A stretch of DNA of 64,000 bases from Actinobacteria bacterium Ga0077560 (GTDB lineage: Bacteria; Actinomycetota; Thermoleophilia; Miltoncostaeales; Miltoncostaeaceae), in contig LNFL01000166.1 in NCBI GenBank assembly GCA_001464275.1, forward strand, positions 1-64,000, written 5' to 3'. The translations under genes and the position numbers were made by a program. Shown piece by piece: positions 16,895 through 25,925 of this stretch. The number at the start of each line of letters is the position of its first letter. The stretch's first letter is position 1. The notes under the pieces are model-generated. The model made no database searches. It saw only the letters and a program-made list of their open reading frames with translations, and was not told where the DNA came from.

Positions 16895-18590
16895 CTACGC
16901 GGGCGTTCCGGGCCCGTATGCCCGCGATGCGGCCTCCGGGGTGATGTATCCGTCGGCCACGTCGCCCGCCACGGCCTCCGGATCGCGGTCGCCGGGAGGG
17001 CCGTAGCCGCCGCCCGAGGGGGCGATCAGCAGGAGCCGTTCGCCGGCGGACGCCTTGCGGTAGGGGAACTTGGAGGGGAGCACCCGCTCGCGCTCGGTGC
17101 CGGCGTTCAGGATCACCGCGCCGGGCGTGCCGTCCTCGCCGCCGAACAGGCCGGGCGGGGCGTGCTTGGCCCCGTCGCCCTCCAGCGAGAAGCCGCCATC
17201 GGCGAGCATCTCCATCTCGCGCACGGTGCCGATGCCGCCGCGCCAGGTGCCGGCCCCCGAGGAGTCGTCGCGCAGCTCGTACCGCGTCACGCGCAGCGGG
17301 AAGTGCGTCTCGATGTCCTCGATGGGGTTGTTCCGGGTGTTGGCGTAGAGCGTGTCCACGGCGTCGAGGCCGTCCTTGCCGCGCCGCCCGCCGTAGGAGC
17401 CCTCCTGGATGTCCATGTACACCCAGAACCCGCCGGCCTCGTTGAGCCCCGAGTAGGCGACCACCTTCAGGTTCCCCACGCCCGCGCTCACGCGGTCGGG
17501 GGCGATGGGCGCCAGGGCGCGCATGACCGTGTCGGCAAGGACGTTGCCGGGGCAGAAGCGGGCGATCACCGGCGCCGGGTAGCGCGGGTTCGCCAGGCAG
17601 CCCTCGGGCGCGTGGATGGTGATGGGCCGAAACAGGCCGCTGTTGGCCGGCACGTGGTCGTGCGTGGCGCTGTCGAGCAGGATCGACCGCAGCGTGAGGT
17701 ACACGGCGATGTCGACGGTGCCCTCGAACGGCATGTTCAGGGGCAGGTCGATCTGGTCGGCGGTGCCGGTGAGGTCCACGTGCAGGTCCGAGCCGGACAC
17801 CGTGACCGCCGCGCAGATCTTGAGGTCCTTGTAGCGGGGGTCCGGGTGGTCCAGGAACCCGTCCACGAAGCCCTCGGCCCGGTAGGTCCCGTCCGGCAGC
17901 TTCTCGATCTCGGCGCGCAGCATCCGCTCCGAGTAGTCCATGAGGTCCTCGCTGGCGGCCTGGACGGTCTCCAGGCCGTACCGCTCCACCAGGTCCAGGA
18001 ACCGCTCGGCGCCGATGCGGGCGGCGGCGATCTGGGCCTCCATGTCACCCACCACCAGCGGGGCGGCGCGCACGTTGTCGCGCAGGATGCGCCACACCCA
18101 CTCGTTGCGCTTGCCGTCCTCCTCGATCTTGATGGCGTTGAACTGCAGGCCCTCCGCGTACGCGTCGGACGCGTCGACGATGCCGCAGGAGCCGGGGGTG
18201 AGCGCCCCCAGGTCGAGGTGGTGCGCGGTGGTGGTGGAGAAGGCGATGAGCCGCCCGTCCAGGAACACCGGGATCACGAACGCCACGTCCGGGCCGTGGG
18301 AGGCCCCGTAGTAGCTGTGGTTGTGCATCACCACGTCCCCGGGCCGCCACTCCTCGCCGATCTCGGCGAAGCGGCGGTTGATCCCGCGGATGTAGCCGGG
18401 GATGGGGCCGGACTGCAGCGGGGTGGACTCCCGTGACTCGCACAGCTGACGGGCCTCGGCGTCGCAGATGACGCAGCCGAAGTCCTCGCTCTCCCGGATG
18501 ATCGGGGAGTAGCTCATGCGGGCCAGCTTGTGGCCCATCTCGGTGGCGATGGGCCAGGACGGGGTCGACGCGCGTGGGTGCGGTGCTCAT
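16895..18590 (-). CDS. hyuB: N-methylhydantoinase/hydantoinase B subunit (HyuB; frame broken near 18555)
   Basis: A hydantoinase B/oxoprolinase family subunit. ATG 18590 starts MSTAPTRVDPVL, overlapping the hyuA stop (ATGA). The frame then breaks and resumes as PIATEMGHKLARMSYSPIIRES, which is where the family motif AIAxEMGxxLxRxxxSPxI normally sits. About 23-26 bases are missing. The remaining 547 residues are normal, with RPGDVVMHNHSYYGASHGPD, GTADQIDLPLNMPFEGT and SGAGTWRGGIG. With subunit A it would open hydantoin-like rings using ATP. The C-terminus GYGPPGDRDPEAVAGDV fits the family. Confidence 0.88.
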
Positions 18591-20635
18591 CGGCTCAACA
18601 CCAGGTTTCCGGAGGACTGGGCGGCGCCGTGCCATCCCGGTGGGATGACCACGGTCGTGTCGCGCTGGAAGACGATCGCCGGGCCGGCGATGGGCTCCCC
18701 CACGGGGAGCGCCGCCCGGTCGTAGTGGCGGGTGGGCAGCGTCACCAGGGCGCCGTCCACGCGGAACACGCCGTCGGCCTCGCCGATCAGCGCCTCCTGC
18801 ATCGACCCGGGGTGCACCGGCAGGCGCTCCACCTTGGGACGGATGCCCGTGGCGGTGACCCGCAGGTTCACCACCTCGATGGGGTCGGTGAACGCGTGGC
18901 CGTACTCCTGGCGGTGCAGCTGGTGGAACTCCTCCAGCGCGGCCTCCGAGAAGCGGTTGCCCGGCAGGGGCACCCGCAGCTCGTAGCCCTGGCCGATGTA
19001 GCGGCAGTCCAGGGCGCCGGAGATCGTGATGTCCTCGGCCGTCACGCCGTCGTCCAGCAGCCGGCGGGTCAGCTCGGCGGCGGTCTCGGCGAGCTCGCGG
19101 TCGAGCCGGGCGTCGTCGATCGCGCCCTGCACCATGAACACCGTGCGCATCTGGTCGTACTTCAGGTCGCTGGTGAGCAGGCCGGTGGCGGCGGTGATGC
19201 CCGGGAACGGCGGCACCAGCACCTCGCGGGTGCCGAGGATGTCCGCGACGTCCGCGGCGTGCAGCGGGCCGGCGCCGCCGAAGGCCACCAGGCTGAACTC
19301 GCGCGGGTCGTGGCCCTTCTGGATCGTGCGGGACCGGATGGCGCCGGCCATGTTCGCGTTGGCGATGGTGATGACCCCGTCGGCGGTCTCCAGCAGCCCC
19401 AGGCCCAGCTGGTCGGCCAGGCCCTGCACGGCCGCCACGGCCCGGTCGCGGTGCAAAGGCATCTCCCCGCCCAGGAACCGGTCCGGGTCGATGCGGCCCA
19501 GCACCACGTTCGCGTCGGTGACCGTGGGTTCGGTGCCGCCGCTGCCGTAACAGGCGGGGCCGGGGGACGCGCCGGCGCTGCGCGGGCCCACCCGGAACGC
19601 GCCGCCGTGGTCGCGGTAGGCGATCGATCCGCCGCCGGCGCCGATGGTGTGGATGTCCACCATGGGGACCAGCAGCGGGTAGCCGGCCACCTGGGTGTCC
19701 CGGGCCTGGGCCTCCAGGACCCCCCGCTCGGTCACGATGCCGATGTCGGCCGAGGTGCCGCCCACGTCGAAGGTGATGAGCCGCTGGCGGCCGTCGAGCT
19801 GCCCGGCCCACAGGCCGCCCAGCACGCCGGCGGCGGGCCCGGAGAGCATGAGCGTCACGGGGCGGCGCGCGGCCTGCGCGGCGCTGGCGACGCCGCCGTT
19901 GGACATCATCACGTGGAGCTCGCCGGGGATGCCCGCGTCGTGCAGCGATGCCGCCAGGCGCTCCAGGTACCGGCCGGTGACCGGCCCGATGAAGGCGTTC
20001 ATGGCCGCGGTGGTGAAGCGCTCGAACTCCCGGAACTGCGGGAACACCTCGGCGCTGGCGGTCACGAACGCGTCCGGCATCTCCTCGGCCACGATGGCCG
20101 CGGCGCGCCGCTCGTGCTCGGGGTTGAGGTAGCTGAACAGGAAGCACACGGCCACGGCGTCCACGCCGGCCTCGCGCAGCTCCTGTGCGGCCTGGCGCAC
20201 GCCCGCCTCGTCCAGCGGCTCCAGCTCCTCCCCGCGCGGCGGCACCAGCCGGCCGCCCACCACCTTGCGGTGGCGGCGCTCCACGAACGGGCGCGCCTGC
20301 CAGGGGATGTCGAGCATGATCGAGTAGTGCTCGGGCCGCTGGTGGCGGCCGATGTGCACCACGTCACGGAACCCGCGGTTGGTGATCATCCCCGCGGTGG
20401 CGCCGCGGAAGGTGAGCACCGCGTTCGTGGCGACGGTGGTGCCGTGGTAGACGGCGCCCACCTGCCCGGGAGCCACCCCGGCGGCCGCGCACAGCTCCAG
20501 CAGCCCGTCGATCATCGCCCGGTCGGGCTCCGAGGGCGTCGAGCGGACCTTGTGGACGTGGACGTCCTGCCCGTCCGTGTCGTAGAGCATGAGGTCGGTG
20601 AACGTCCCACCGATGTCGACGCCGGCAACGATCAT
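18587..20635 (-). CDS. hyuA: N-methylhydantoinase/hydantoinase A subunit (HyuA)
   Basis: A 682-residue ATP-using ring-opening subunit of the hydantoinase A/oxoprolinase family. The actin-like phosphate loop VAGVDIGGTFTDLMLYD is at the N-terminus. HGTTVATNAVL, LMLSGPAAGVLGG, ITFDVGGTSADIGIV, IGAGGGSIAY, VGPRSAGASPGPACYG and SLVAFGGAGPLHA are all classic. It pairs with HyuB to hydrolyse hydantoins, N-methylhydantoin or 5-oxoproline-like lactams. The neighbouring M20 carbamoylase, which would split the resulting N-carbamoyl amino acid, favours a hydantoin substrate. Confidence 0.94.
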   Translation of the reverse strand: MIVAGVDIGGTFTDLMLYDTDGQDVHVHKVRSTPSEPDRAMIDGLLELCAAAGVAPGQVGAVYHGTTVATNAVLTFRGATAGMITNRGFRDVVHIGRHQRPEHYSIMLDIPWQARPFVERRHRKVVGGRLVPPRGEELEPLDEAGVRQAAQELREAGVDAVAVCFLFSYLNPEHERRAAAIVAEEMPDAFVTASAEVFPQFREFERFTTAAMNAFIGPVTGRYLERLAASLHDAGIPGELHVMMSNGGVASAAQAARRPVTLMLSGPAAGVLGGLWAGQLDGRQRLITFDVGGTSADIGIVTERGVLEAQARDTQVAGYPLLVPMVDIHTIGAGGGSIAYRDHGGAFRVGPRSAGASPGPACYGSGGTEPTVTDANVVLGRIDPDRFLGGEMPLHRDRAVAAVQGLADQLGLGLLETADGVITIANANMAGAIRSRTIQKGHDPREFSLVAFGGAGPLHAADVADILGTREVLVPPFPGITAATGLLTSDLKYDQMRTVFMVQGAIDDARLDRELAETAAELTRRLLDDGVTAEDITISGALDCRYIGQGYELRVPLPGNRFSEAALEEFHQLHRQEYGHAFTDPIEVVNLRVTATGIRPKVERLPVHPGSMQEALIGEADGVFRVDGALVTLPTRHYDRAALPVGEPIAGPAIVFQRDTTVVIPPGWHGAAQSSGNLVLSR

Positions 20636-20645
20636 GGCGCGGATC

Positions 20646-21869
20646 CTATGTCGCGGGGATTGTGAGGCGCATCAGCACGCGGGCCAGAATTCTGGCACCC
20701 AGTTCGCAGTGCTCGGCGGTGGTGAACTCGTCGGGGGAGTGGCTGATGCCGTCGCGTGAGGGCACGAAGACCATCGCCGTGGGGACATGGCGGCCCAGCA
20801 CCATCGCGTCGTGGCCGGCGCCGCTCGGCATGGCGACGGCCGAGGCCTCCTCGTCCCGGGCGGCGGACGCGATGAGGTCCGCGAGTTGCGGGTCCATGGG
20901 GACCGCCTCCATGGCGTAGACCCGCTCGAGCTCCAGCTCCAGGCCCTCCTCGGCGGCGATGGCACGGAGCCGCGCGGCGCAGTCGGCGTCCAGCGCCGCG
21001 ATCGCGTCGTCGTCCGGGGCCCGCAGGTCGATGGTGAACGACGCCGTCCCCGGGATGACGTTGCTGGACCCCGGGCTCGCGGACATCACCCCGACGTTGG
21101 TGGTGTGGTGGGGCCGCTCGCGGCCCAGCTCGCGGATGGCGAGCACCATGCGCGCCGCGCCGGAGAGGGCGTCGCGGCGGGCGCCCATCGGCGTCGTGCC
21201 GGCGTGGTTGGCCTGCCCGGTCACGGTGGCCCGGTAGCCGGTCATGGCGACGATCGAGGTCACCACCCCCACCTGCGCCCCGGCGAGGTCCAGGCCGGGG
21301 CCCTGCTCGATGTGCAGCTCCAGGTAGTGCCCCACCTCGCCGATGCGCGCCGCGGCCCGCGTGCCCTCGGGGGTGCGGTCCCACGCCGCCATGGCGTCGC
21401 GCAGGGTGACGCCGTCGGCGTCGGTGCGGTCGCCCAGGTCCGAGAGGTCGTCGCCGCAGAACGCGCGGCTCCCGAAGAGCGCGGTGTTGAAGCGGGCGTT
21501 CTCCTCGTCCATGAACCCCACCACCCAGATGGGCCGCGTGGGCGTCACGCCCCATGCCTGCAGCAGCCGCACCGCCTCCAGGCCGCCCAGCACGCCCAGC
21601 GCGCCGTCGTACCGCCCGCCGCTCGGGACCGTGTCCAGATGGGAGCCCACGACCAGGGCGGGCCCCTCGCCCACCTCCCAGCGCGCGACGAGGTTGCCGG
21701 CGGCGTCGATCTCCACGGCCATTCCGGCCTCCTCGCACCGTCCGGCGAACCAGTCGTACCCGGCGCGCAGCTCCGGTGTCCACGCCAGCCGGGTCACGCC
21801 CGGCCCCGGGGCGCTGAACGCCGAGAGCGCCTCGAGGTCGGCGGGGAGCGGGCGAGGGCGGTCGGGCAT
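20646..21869 (-). CDS. hyuC: M20-family N-carbamoyl-L-amino-acid hydrolase / allantoate amidohydrolase
   Basis: A 407-residue metal-dependent amidohydrolase. Metal ligands lie in [17 protein letters not shown] (His, Asp), [10 protein letters not shown] (Glu pair), [10 protein letters not shown] (His) and [10 protein letters not shown] (His). The dimerisation domain starts near [20 protein letters not shown], and [12 protein letters not shown] is conserved. It releases ammonia and CO2 from N-carbamoyl groups. It is the first gene of the minus-strand operon that continues through hyuA, hyuB and the ABC importer. It is divergent from the rhodanese gene across 116 bases. Confidence 0.92.
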   Translation of the reverse strand: MPDRPRPLPADLEALSAFSAPGPGVTRLAWTPELRAGYDWFAGRCEEAGMAVEIDAAGNLVARWEVGEGPALVVGSHLDTVPSGGRYDGALGVLGGLEAVRLLQAWGVTPTRPIWVVGFMDEENARFNTALFGSRAFCGDDLSDLGDRTDADGVTLRDAMAAWDRTPEGTRAAARIGEVGHYLELHIEQGPGLDLAGAQVGVVTSIVAMTGYRATVTGQANHAGTTPMGARRDALSGAARMVLAIRELGRERPHHTTNVGVMSASPGSSNVIPGTASFTIDLRAPDDDAIAALDADCAARLRAIAAEEGLELELERVYAMEAVPMDPQLADLIASAARDEEASAVAMPSGAGHDAMVLGRHVPTAMVFVPSRDGISHSPDEFTTAEHCELGARILARVLMRLTIPAT

Positions 21870-21985
21870 TGCGGCAGGTTACGCCCGGGCGGGGCGCCGG
21901 GTCCGGCAGGCGGACGCCGTGGTCCTCGTCTACGTTACGAGCAGGTATCCGGTCCCCCCGGAAACGACTCACCGCAAGGAGCGCC

Positions 21986-22882
21986 ATGCCCGCCGAGCGC
22001 GATCCCGATCCGAAGCTGTCCGAGTACTCCCACCCCGAGCGCCTGGTCACCACGGCCTGGCTCGCGGAGCACCTCGACGACCCGGGCCTGGTGGTGGCGG
22101 AGTCCGACGAGGACGTGCTGCTGTACGACACGGGCCACATCCCCGGCGCCGTGAAGATCGACTGGCACGCCGACCTGAACGACCCGGTCGCACGCGACTA
22201 CGTCGATCCCCAGGCCTTCGCCGACCTGATGTCCGCGAAGGGCATCTCCCGCGACACGACGATCGTGTTCTACGGGGACAACTTCAACTGGTGGGCCGCG
22301 TACGCGCTGTGGGTGTGCAGCTTGTTCGGGCACGCCGACGTGCGGCTCCTCGACGGGGGCCGCCAGAAGTGGATCGAGGAGGGCCGGCCGCTCACCACCG
22401 AGGTCCCGCCCCGCCCGCGGGCCCAGTACCCGGTGGTGCCCCGCGACGACGCCACGATCCGGGCGTTCAAGGAGGACGTGCTCGCCCACATCGGCAACGG
22501 CCCCCTGGTGGACGTCCGCTCGCCGGGCGAGTTCAACGGCGAGCTCACGCACATGCCCGACTACCCGCAGGAGGGCGCCCTGCGCGCCGGGCACGTCCCC
22601 ACCGCGGCGAACGTCCCGTGGCGCCGCGCGGCCAACGAGGACGGCACGTTCCGCAGCCTCGCCGAGCTCCAGGCGATCTACCGGGACGAGATCGGCATCA
22701 CCGACGGCGACGACATCGTCACGTACTGCCGCATCGGCGAGCGCTCCAGCCACACCTGGTTCGTGCTGACCCACCTGCTGGGGCTCGAGAAGGTCCGCAA
22801 CTACGACGGCTCGTGGTGCGAGTGGGGCAACGCGGTGCGGGTGCCGATCGAGCGCCCGGGCCACCCCGTGCGGCCGGCCTGA
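21986..22882 (+). CDS. sseA: Thiosulfate/3-mercaptopyruvate sulfurtransferase (two-domain rhodanese)
   Basis: 298 residues with an inactive N-terminal rhodanese domain (about 20-135; [22 protein letters not shown]) and an active C-terminal one ([12 protein letters not shown]). The loop Cys is in [16 protein letters not shown], the thiosulfate-type CRxGxR loop. It transfers sulfane sulfur to cyanide or thiols and often feeds Fe-S or molybdopterin pathways. AAGGAG ends five bases before ATG 21986. SufE follows after two bases, so a sulfur-mobilising pair is likely. Confidence 0.92.
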   Translation: MPAERDPDPKLSEYSHPERLVTTAWLAEHLDDPGLVVAESDEDVLLYDTGHIPGAVKIDWHADLNDPVARDYVDPQAFADLMSAKGISRDTTIVFYGDNFNWWAAYALWVCSLFGHADVRLLDGGRQKWIEEGRPLTTEVPPRPRAQYPVVPRDDATIRAFKEDVLAHIGNGPLVDVRSPGEFNGELTHMPDYPQEGALRAGHVPTAANVPWRRAANEDGTFRSLAELQAIYRDEIGITDGDDIVTYCRIGERSSHTWFVLTHLLGLEKVRNYDGSWCEWGNAVRVPIERPGHPVRPA

Positions 22883-22884
22883 CC

Positions 22885-23313
22885 GTGATCCCCGCACCCC
22901 TCCAGGAGATCGTCGACGACTTCGGGGCGTCCCCGCGGGAGATGCGCCTGCAGATGCTGCTGGACTACTCCCGCGGGCTCCCGGAGCTGCCCGAGCGCTA
23001 CCGCGACCGGGCCGGTCTGGAGCAGGTGCAGGAGTGCCAGACCCCGTTCTTCCTGGCGGTGGAGATCGACGACGGGCAGCGCGTGCACCTGTTCTTCGAC
23101 GCCCCGCCGGAGGCCCCCACCACCCGCGGCTACGCGGGGATCCTCGCGGAGGGCCTCGAGGGCGCCACGCCCACCGAGATCCTGGAGACCCCGCCCGACT
23201 TCTACGTGACCATGGGGCTCGCGGAGCTCATCTCCCCCCTGCGCCTGCGCGGGATGGGGGCGATCCTGGCGCGCATCAAGCGCCGCGTGGTGGAGCTGGG
23301 CGGGGCGGGGTGA
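22885..23313 (+). CDS. sufE: SufE family sulfur-acceptor protein
   Basis: 142 residues from GTG 22885. SufE hallmarks are LQEIVDDFGASPREMRLQMLLDYSRGLPELPERY and the acceptor cysteine in QVQECQTPFFLAVEI (usual VxGCQSxVW loop, with Glu before the Cys here). RGYAGILAEGLEGATPTEIL follows. It receives persulfide sulfur from a desulfurase, or possibly the upstream rhodanese, for Fe-S assembly. No SufS or SufBCD is present in the window. The SufE stop overlaps the mogA GTG. Confidence 0.92.
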   Translation: MIPAPLQEIVDDFGASPREMRLQMLLDYSRGLPELPERYRDRAGLEQVQECQTPFFLAVEIDDGQRVHLFFDAPPEAPTTRGYAGILAEGLEGATPTEILETPPDFYVTMGLAELISPLRLRGMGAILARIKRRVVELGGAG

Positions 23314-23852
23314 GCGGGGTCCCGGTCATCGGGATCCTGACCGTGTCCGACCGCGCCAGCCGCGGGGAGTACGAGGACCGCGGCGGGCCGGCGATCCGGG
23401 ACTACCTGGTCGGCGCCCTCACGGGGGAGTGGCGCGAGGTGGCCCGCATCGTCAGCGACGACCGGGGCGTGGTGGAGGCGGAGCTCACCCGGATGGCCGA
23501 CGAGGAGGGCTGCTGCCTGGTGGTCACCACCGGCGGCACGGGCCCGGCGCCGCGGGACATCACCCCCGAGGCGACCGAGGCGGTGTGCCACCGGATGCTC
23601 CCGGGGTTCGGTGAGGCCATGCGGGCGGCGAGCCTGCGCAGCGTCCCCACGGCCATCCTGAGCCGACAGGAGGCGGGCCACCGCGGGCCCTGCCTCATCG
23701 TGAACCTGCCGGGCAAGCCCGCCGCGATCGCCGAGTGCCTCGACGCCGTGTGGGGTGCGATCCCCTACTGCGTGGAGCTGCTGGGCGGTCCCGTGCTGGC
23801 GTCGCCCACGGCCTTCCGGCCGAAGGGGGCGACGCCGGGGGTCACGCCCTAG
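23310..23852 (+). CDS. mogA: Molybdopterin adenylyltransferase MogA/MoaB
   Basis: A 180-residue MoCF-domain protein. It has ILTVSDRASRGEYEDRGGPAIRDYL, the MPT-binding TTGGTGPAPRDITPEATEAVCHRMLPGFGEAMR and the substrate loop NLPGKPAAIAECLDAV. It adenylates molybdopterin before molybdenum insertion. GTG 23310 overlaps the SufE stop by GTGA, so sulfurtransferase, SufE and MogA form a three-gene unit that fits cofactor sulfur and molybdopterin supply. It converges directly with the HtrA gene; the two stops abut. Confidence 0.92.
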   Translation: MSGVPVIGILTVSDRASRGEYEDRGGPAIRDYLVGALTGEWREVARIVSDDRGVVEAELTRMADEEGCCLVVTTGGTGPAPRDITPEATEAVCHRMLPGFGEAMRAASLRSVPTAILSRQEAGHRGPCLIVNLPGKPAAIAECLDAVWGAIPYCVELLGGPVLASPTAFRPKGATPGVTP

Positions 23853-25100
23853 TCAGCGGATGTCGTCGGGGCGGTCGGCGAGGGTGATCCGCAGGCGCTT
23901 CTCGGCGCCGTCGCGGAGCACCGTCATGTCCACCTCGGCTCCCACCGCCTTGCTGGCGATGGCCAGGCTCACGTCGCCCATGTCGTTGATGGCACGGCCG
24001 TCCACGCTCACGATGACGTCGCCGCCCTTGGGGACGGCGTCGGGGCTGTTCTCGGTGCCGCTGGTGGCGCCCTTCAGGCCGGCCTTCTTGGCGGGGCCGC
24101 GGTCGTCGAGGTCCACGACCATCACGCCGCGCCGCCCGGCCAGGTCGTTGGCCCGGGCGATCTCGGGGGTGAGGGACGCCCCGACGATGCCGATCCACGC
24201 GTGCTGCGCGGTGCCGGTGCGGATGATGCTGTCGGCCACGGGCTTGACCGTGTCGATGGGGACGGCGAACCCGATGCCGAGGTTCCCGCCGCCCTCCGTG
24301 GCGATCTGGGAGTTGATCCCCACCACGCGGCCCTGGCGGTCGATGAGCGGCCCGCCGGAGTTGCCCTGGTTGATGGCGGCGTCGGTCTGGATGACGTTCT
24401 GGATGGTGGTGTCGTTCGGGGAGTCGATGGTGCGCTTGAGGGCGCTGACGATGCCGGTGGTCACGGTCTGCCGGTAGCCCAGGGGGTTCCCGATGGCCAC
24501 CAGGGGATCGCCCACCTGCAGGGTCCGGATGCTGCCCAGCGGGATGATCGCGGCGCCCGCCGGGATCGAGGCGATCTTCAGCACGGCCACGTCCAGGGCC
24601 TCGTCGCGGCCCAGCACCTTCGCCGGCAGTTCCTCACCGTTCTCGAAGGTCACGTCGACGTCGGTCTCGTCGCCCACCACGTGGGCGTTGGTGAGGATGT
24701 GGCCGTCCCGGTCGACCAGGAAGCCGGTGCCGAGGCTCCCGGACAGCGCGTCGGGCGTCCCGGGCCGTCCGCCGGTTGTGACCAGCGTCACGCCGGGCGA
24801 CAGCCGCCGCACGATGTCGGTGACCGGAAGCTCACCCTCGGCGGCGGGCGCCGGGGCGGGGGTGATCTCGGGGTTCACCGGTGCGGTGTCCGACCCCAGG
24901 CCGCCGGTGGCGAGGCCGGAGGTCTGCTGGACGACCGTGACGGTGCGGGTCCCGTCGTCGCCGCCCACGTCCACGAGGGTGGTTGCGGCCACGGCGACCG
25001 CGGCGCCGATGACGGCGGGGACGACCGACGCGGCGACCCATCGCGGGGCGCGGCGGCGGGGGCGGGGCGGTGCCGGGGGAAGGGAGGGATCGTCGGACAT
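23853..25100 (-). CDS. HtrA/DegP-like trypsin-type serine protease with PDZ domain
   Basis: About 415 residues. A Pro/Arg-rich cytosolic N-terminus is followed by one membrane helix (WVAASVVPAVIGAAVAVAATTLV) and an extracytoplasmic protease. The catalytic triad is visible: His in ILTNAHVVG, Asp in ALDVAVLKI and Ser in NQGNSGGPLI. A C-terminal PDZ domain spans about residues 310-405 (GVMVVDLDDRGPAKKAGLKG). It degrades or senses misfolded envelope proteins. ATG 25100 was chosen; GTG 25127 would add nine residues. It is divergent from a two-component system that may control it. Confidence 0.93.
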   Translation of the reverse strand: MSDDPSLPPAPPRPRRRAPRWVAASVVPAVIGAAVAVAATTLVDVGGDDGTRTVTVVQQTSGLATGGLGSDTAPVNPEITPAPAPAAEGELPVTDIVRRLSPGVTLVTTGGRPGTPDALSGSLGTGFLVDRDGHILTNAHVVGDETDVDVTFENGEELPAKVLGRDEALDVAVLKIASIPAGAAIIPLGSIRTLQVGDPLVAIGNPLGYRQTVTTGIVSALKRTIDSPNDTTIQNVIQTDAAINQGNSGGPLIDRQGRVVGINSQIATEGGGNLGIGFAVPIDTVKPVADSIIRTGTAQHAWIGIVGASLTPEIARANDLAGRRGVMVVDLDDRGPAKKAGLKGATSGTENSPDAVPKGGDVIVSVDGRAINDMGDVSLAIASKAVGAEVDMTVLRDGAEKRLRITLADRPDDIR

Positions 25101-25229
25101 TGCGGGCTCCGGCGGCGGGATCGTCACGTCCGGCAGGGTAGCGGGCGTTCCTTAAGGTCCTGCGAGCGTCGGTGAAGGCTCGGAGAAAACCGTGTCCGCG
25201 GGGTTCCCGCCGCGCTACCGTTCCCGGTC

Positions 25230-25925
25230 ATGGCCGAGCGCATCATGGTGGTCGAGGACGAACAGGCGATCCGCACCGTTGTCGAGTACGCGCTCGAGGA
25301 CGCCGGGTTCGAGGTGGTGTCGGTGGCGCGCGGCGACGACGCGCTGCGGATGATCCAGGACCAGCCGGTCGATCTGGTGATCCTGGACCTCATGCTGCCG
25401 GGCGTCGACGGCCTGGAGGTGTGCAAGCGCATCCGCGCGGAGCGGGGCACGCCCATCATCATCCTGTCGGCCCGCGGTGAGGAGCTCGACAAGGTGCTGG
25501 GCCTGGAGCTGGGCGCCGACGACTACGTCACCAAGCCGTTCAGCCCCCGGGAGCTGGTGTCCCGGGTGCGCGCGAACCTGCGCCGCGCCCGCTCGGAGCC
25601 CGACCGCGGGCAGTCGCTGCGCGCCGGGGACCTGGAGATCGACCCGGTGGCCCGCACCGTCACGCGCGGTGAGGAGGAGGTGCACCTCACCTTCAGCGAG
25701 TTCGAGATCCTCCACAAGCTCGCCAGCTCCCCGCGACGGGTGTTCACCCGCGAGGAGCTGATGAACCACCTGTGGGAGGGGTCGTTCTTCGGCGACCTGC
25801 GCAGCGTGGACGTCCACGTGCGCCACCTGCGCCAGAAGGTGGAGGACGACGCGTCCAACCCGACCCTCATCCGGACGGTGCGCGGCGTGGGGTACGCCTT
25901 CGGCGCGGACGTGGCGAGGGTCTGA
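25230..25925 (+). CDS. OmpR/PhoB-family response regulator
   Basis: 231 residues with a receiver domain (Asp9-Asp10 acidic pocket as VVEDE, phospho-Asp53 in VILDLMLPG, Lys in TKPFSPRELV). The OmpR winged helix follows (LEIDPVARTVTRGEEEVHLTFSEFEIL, RSVDVHVRHLRQKV, RTVRGVGYAF). It binds promoter DNA when phosphorylated by the coupled histidine kinase. The gap to the divergent HtrA gene (25101-25229) would hold both promoters. I could not define a clear direct-repeat box there. Confidence 0.94.
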   Translation: MAERIMVVEDEQAIRTVVEYALEDAGFEVVSVARGDDALRMIQDQPVDLVILDLMLPGVDGLEVCKRIRAERGTPIIILSARGEELDKVLGLELGADDYVTKPFSPRELVSRVRANLRRARSEPDRGQSLRAGDLEIDPVARTVTRGEEEVHLTFSEFEILHKLASSPRRVFTREELMNHLWEGSFFGDLRSVDVHVRHLRQKVEDDASNPTLIRTVRGVGYAFGADVARV

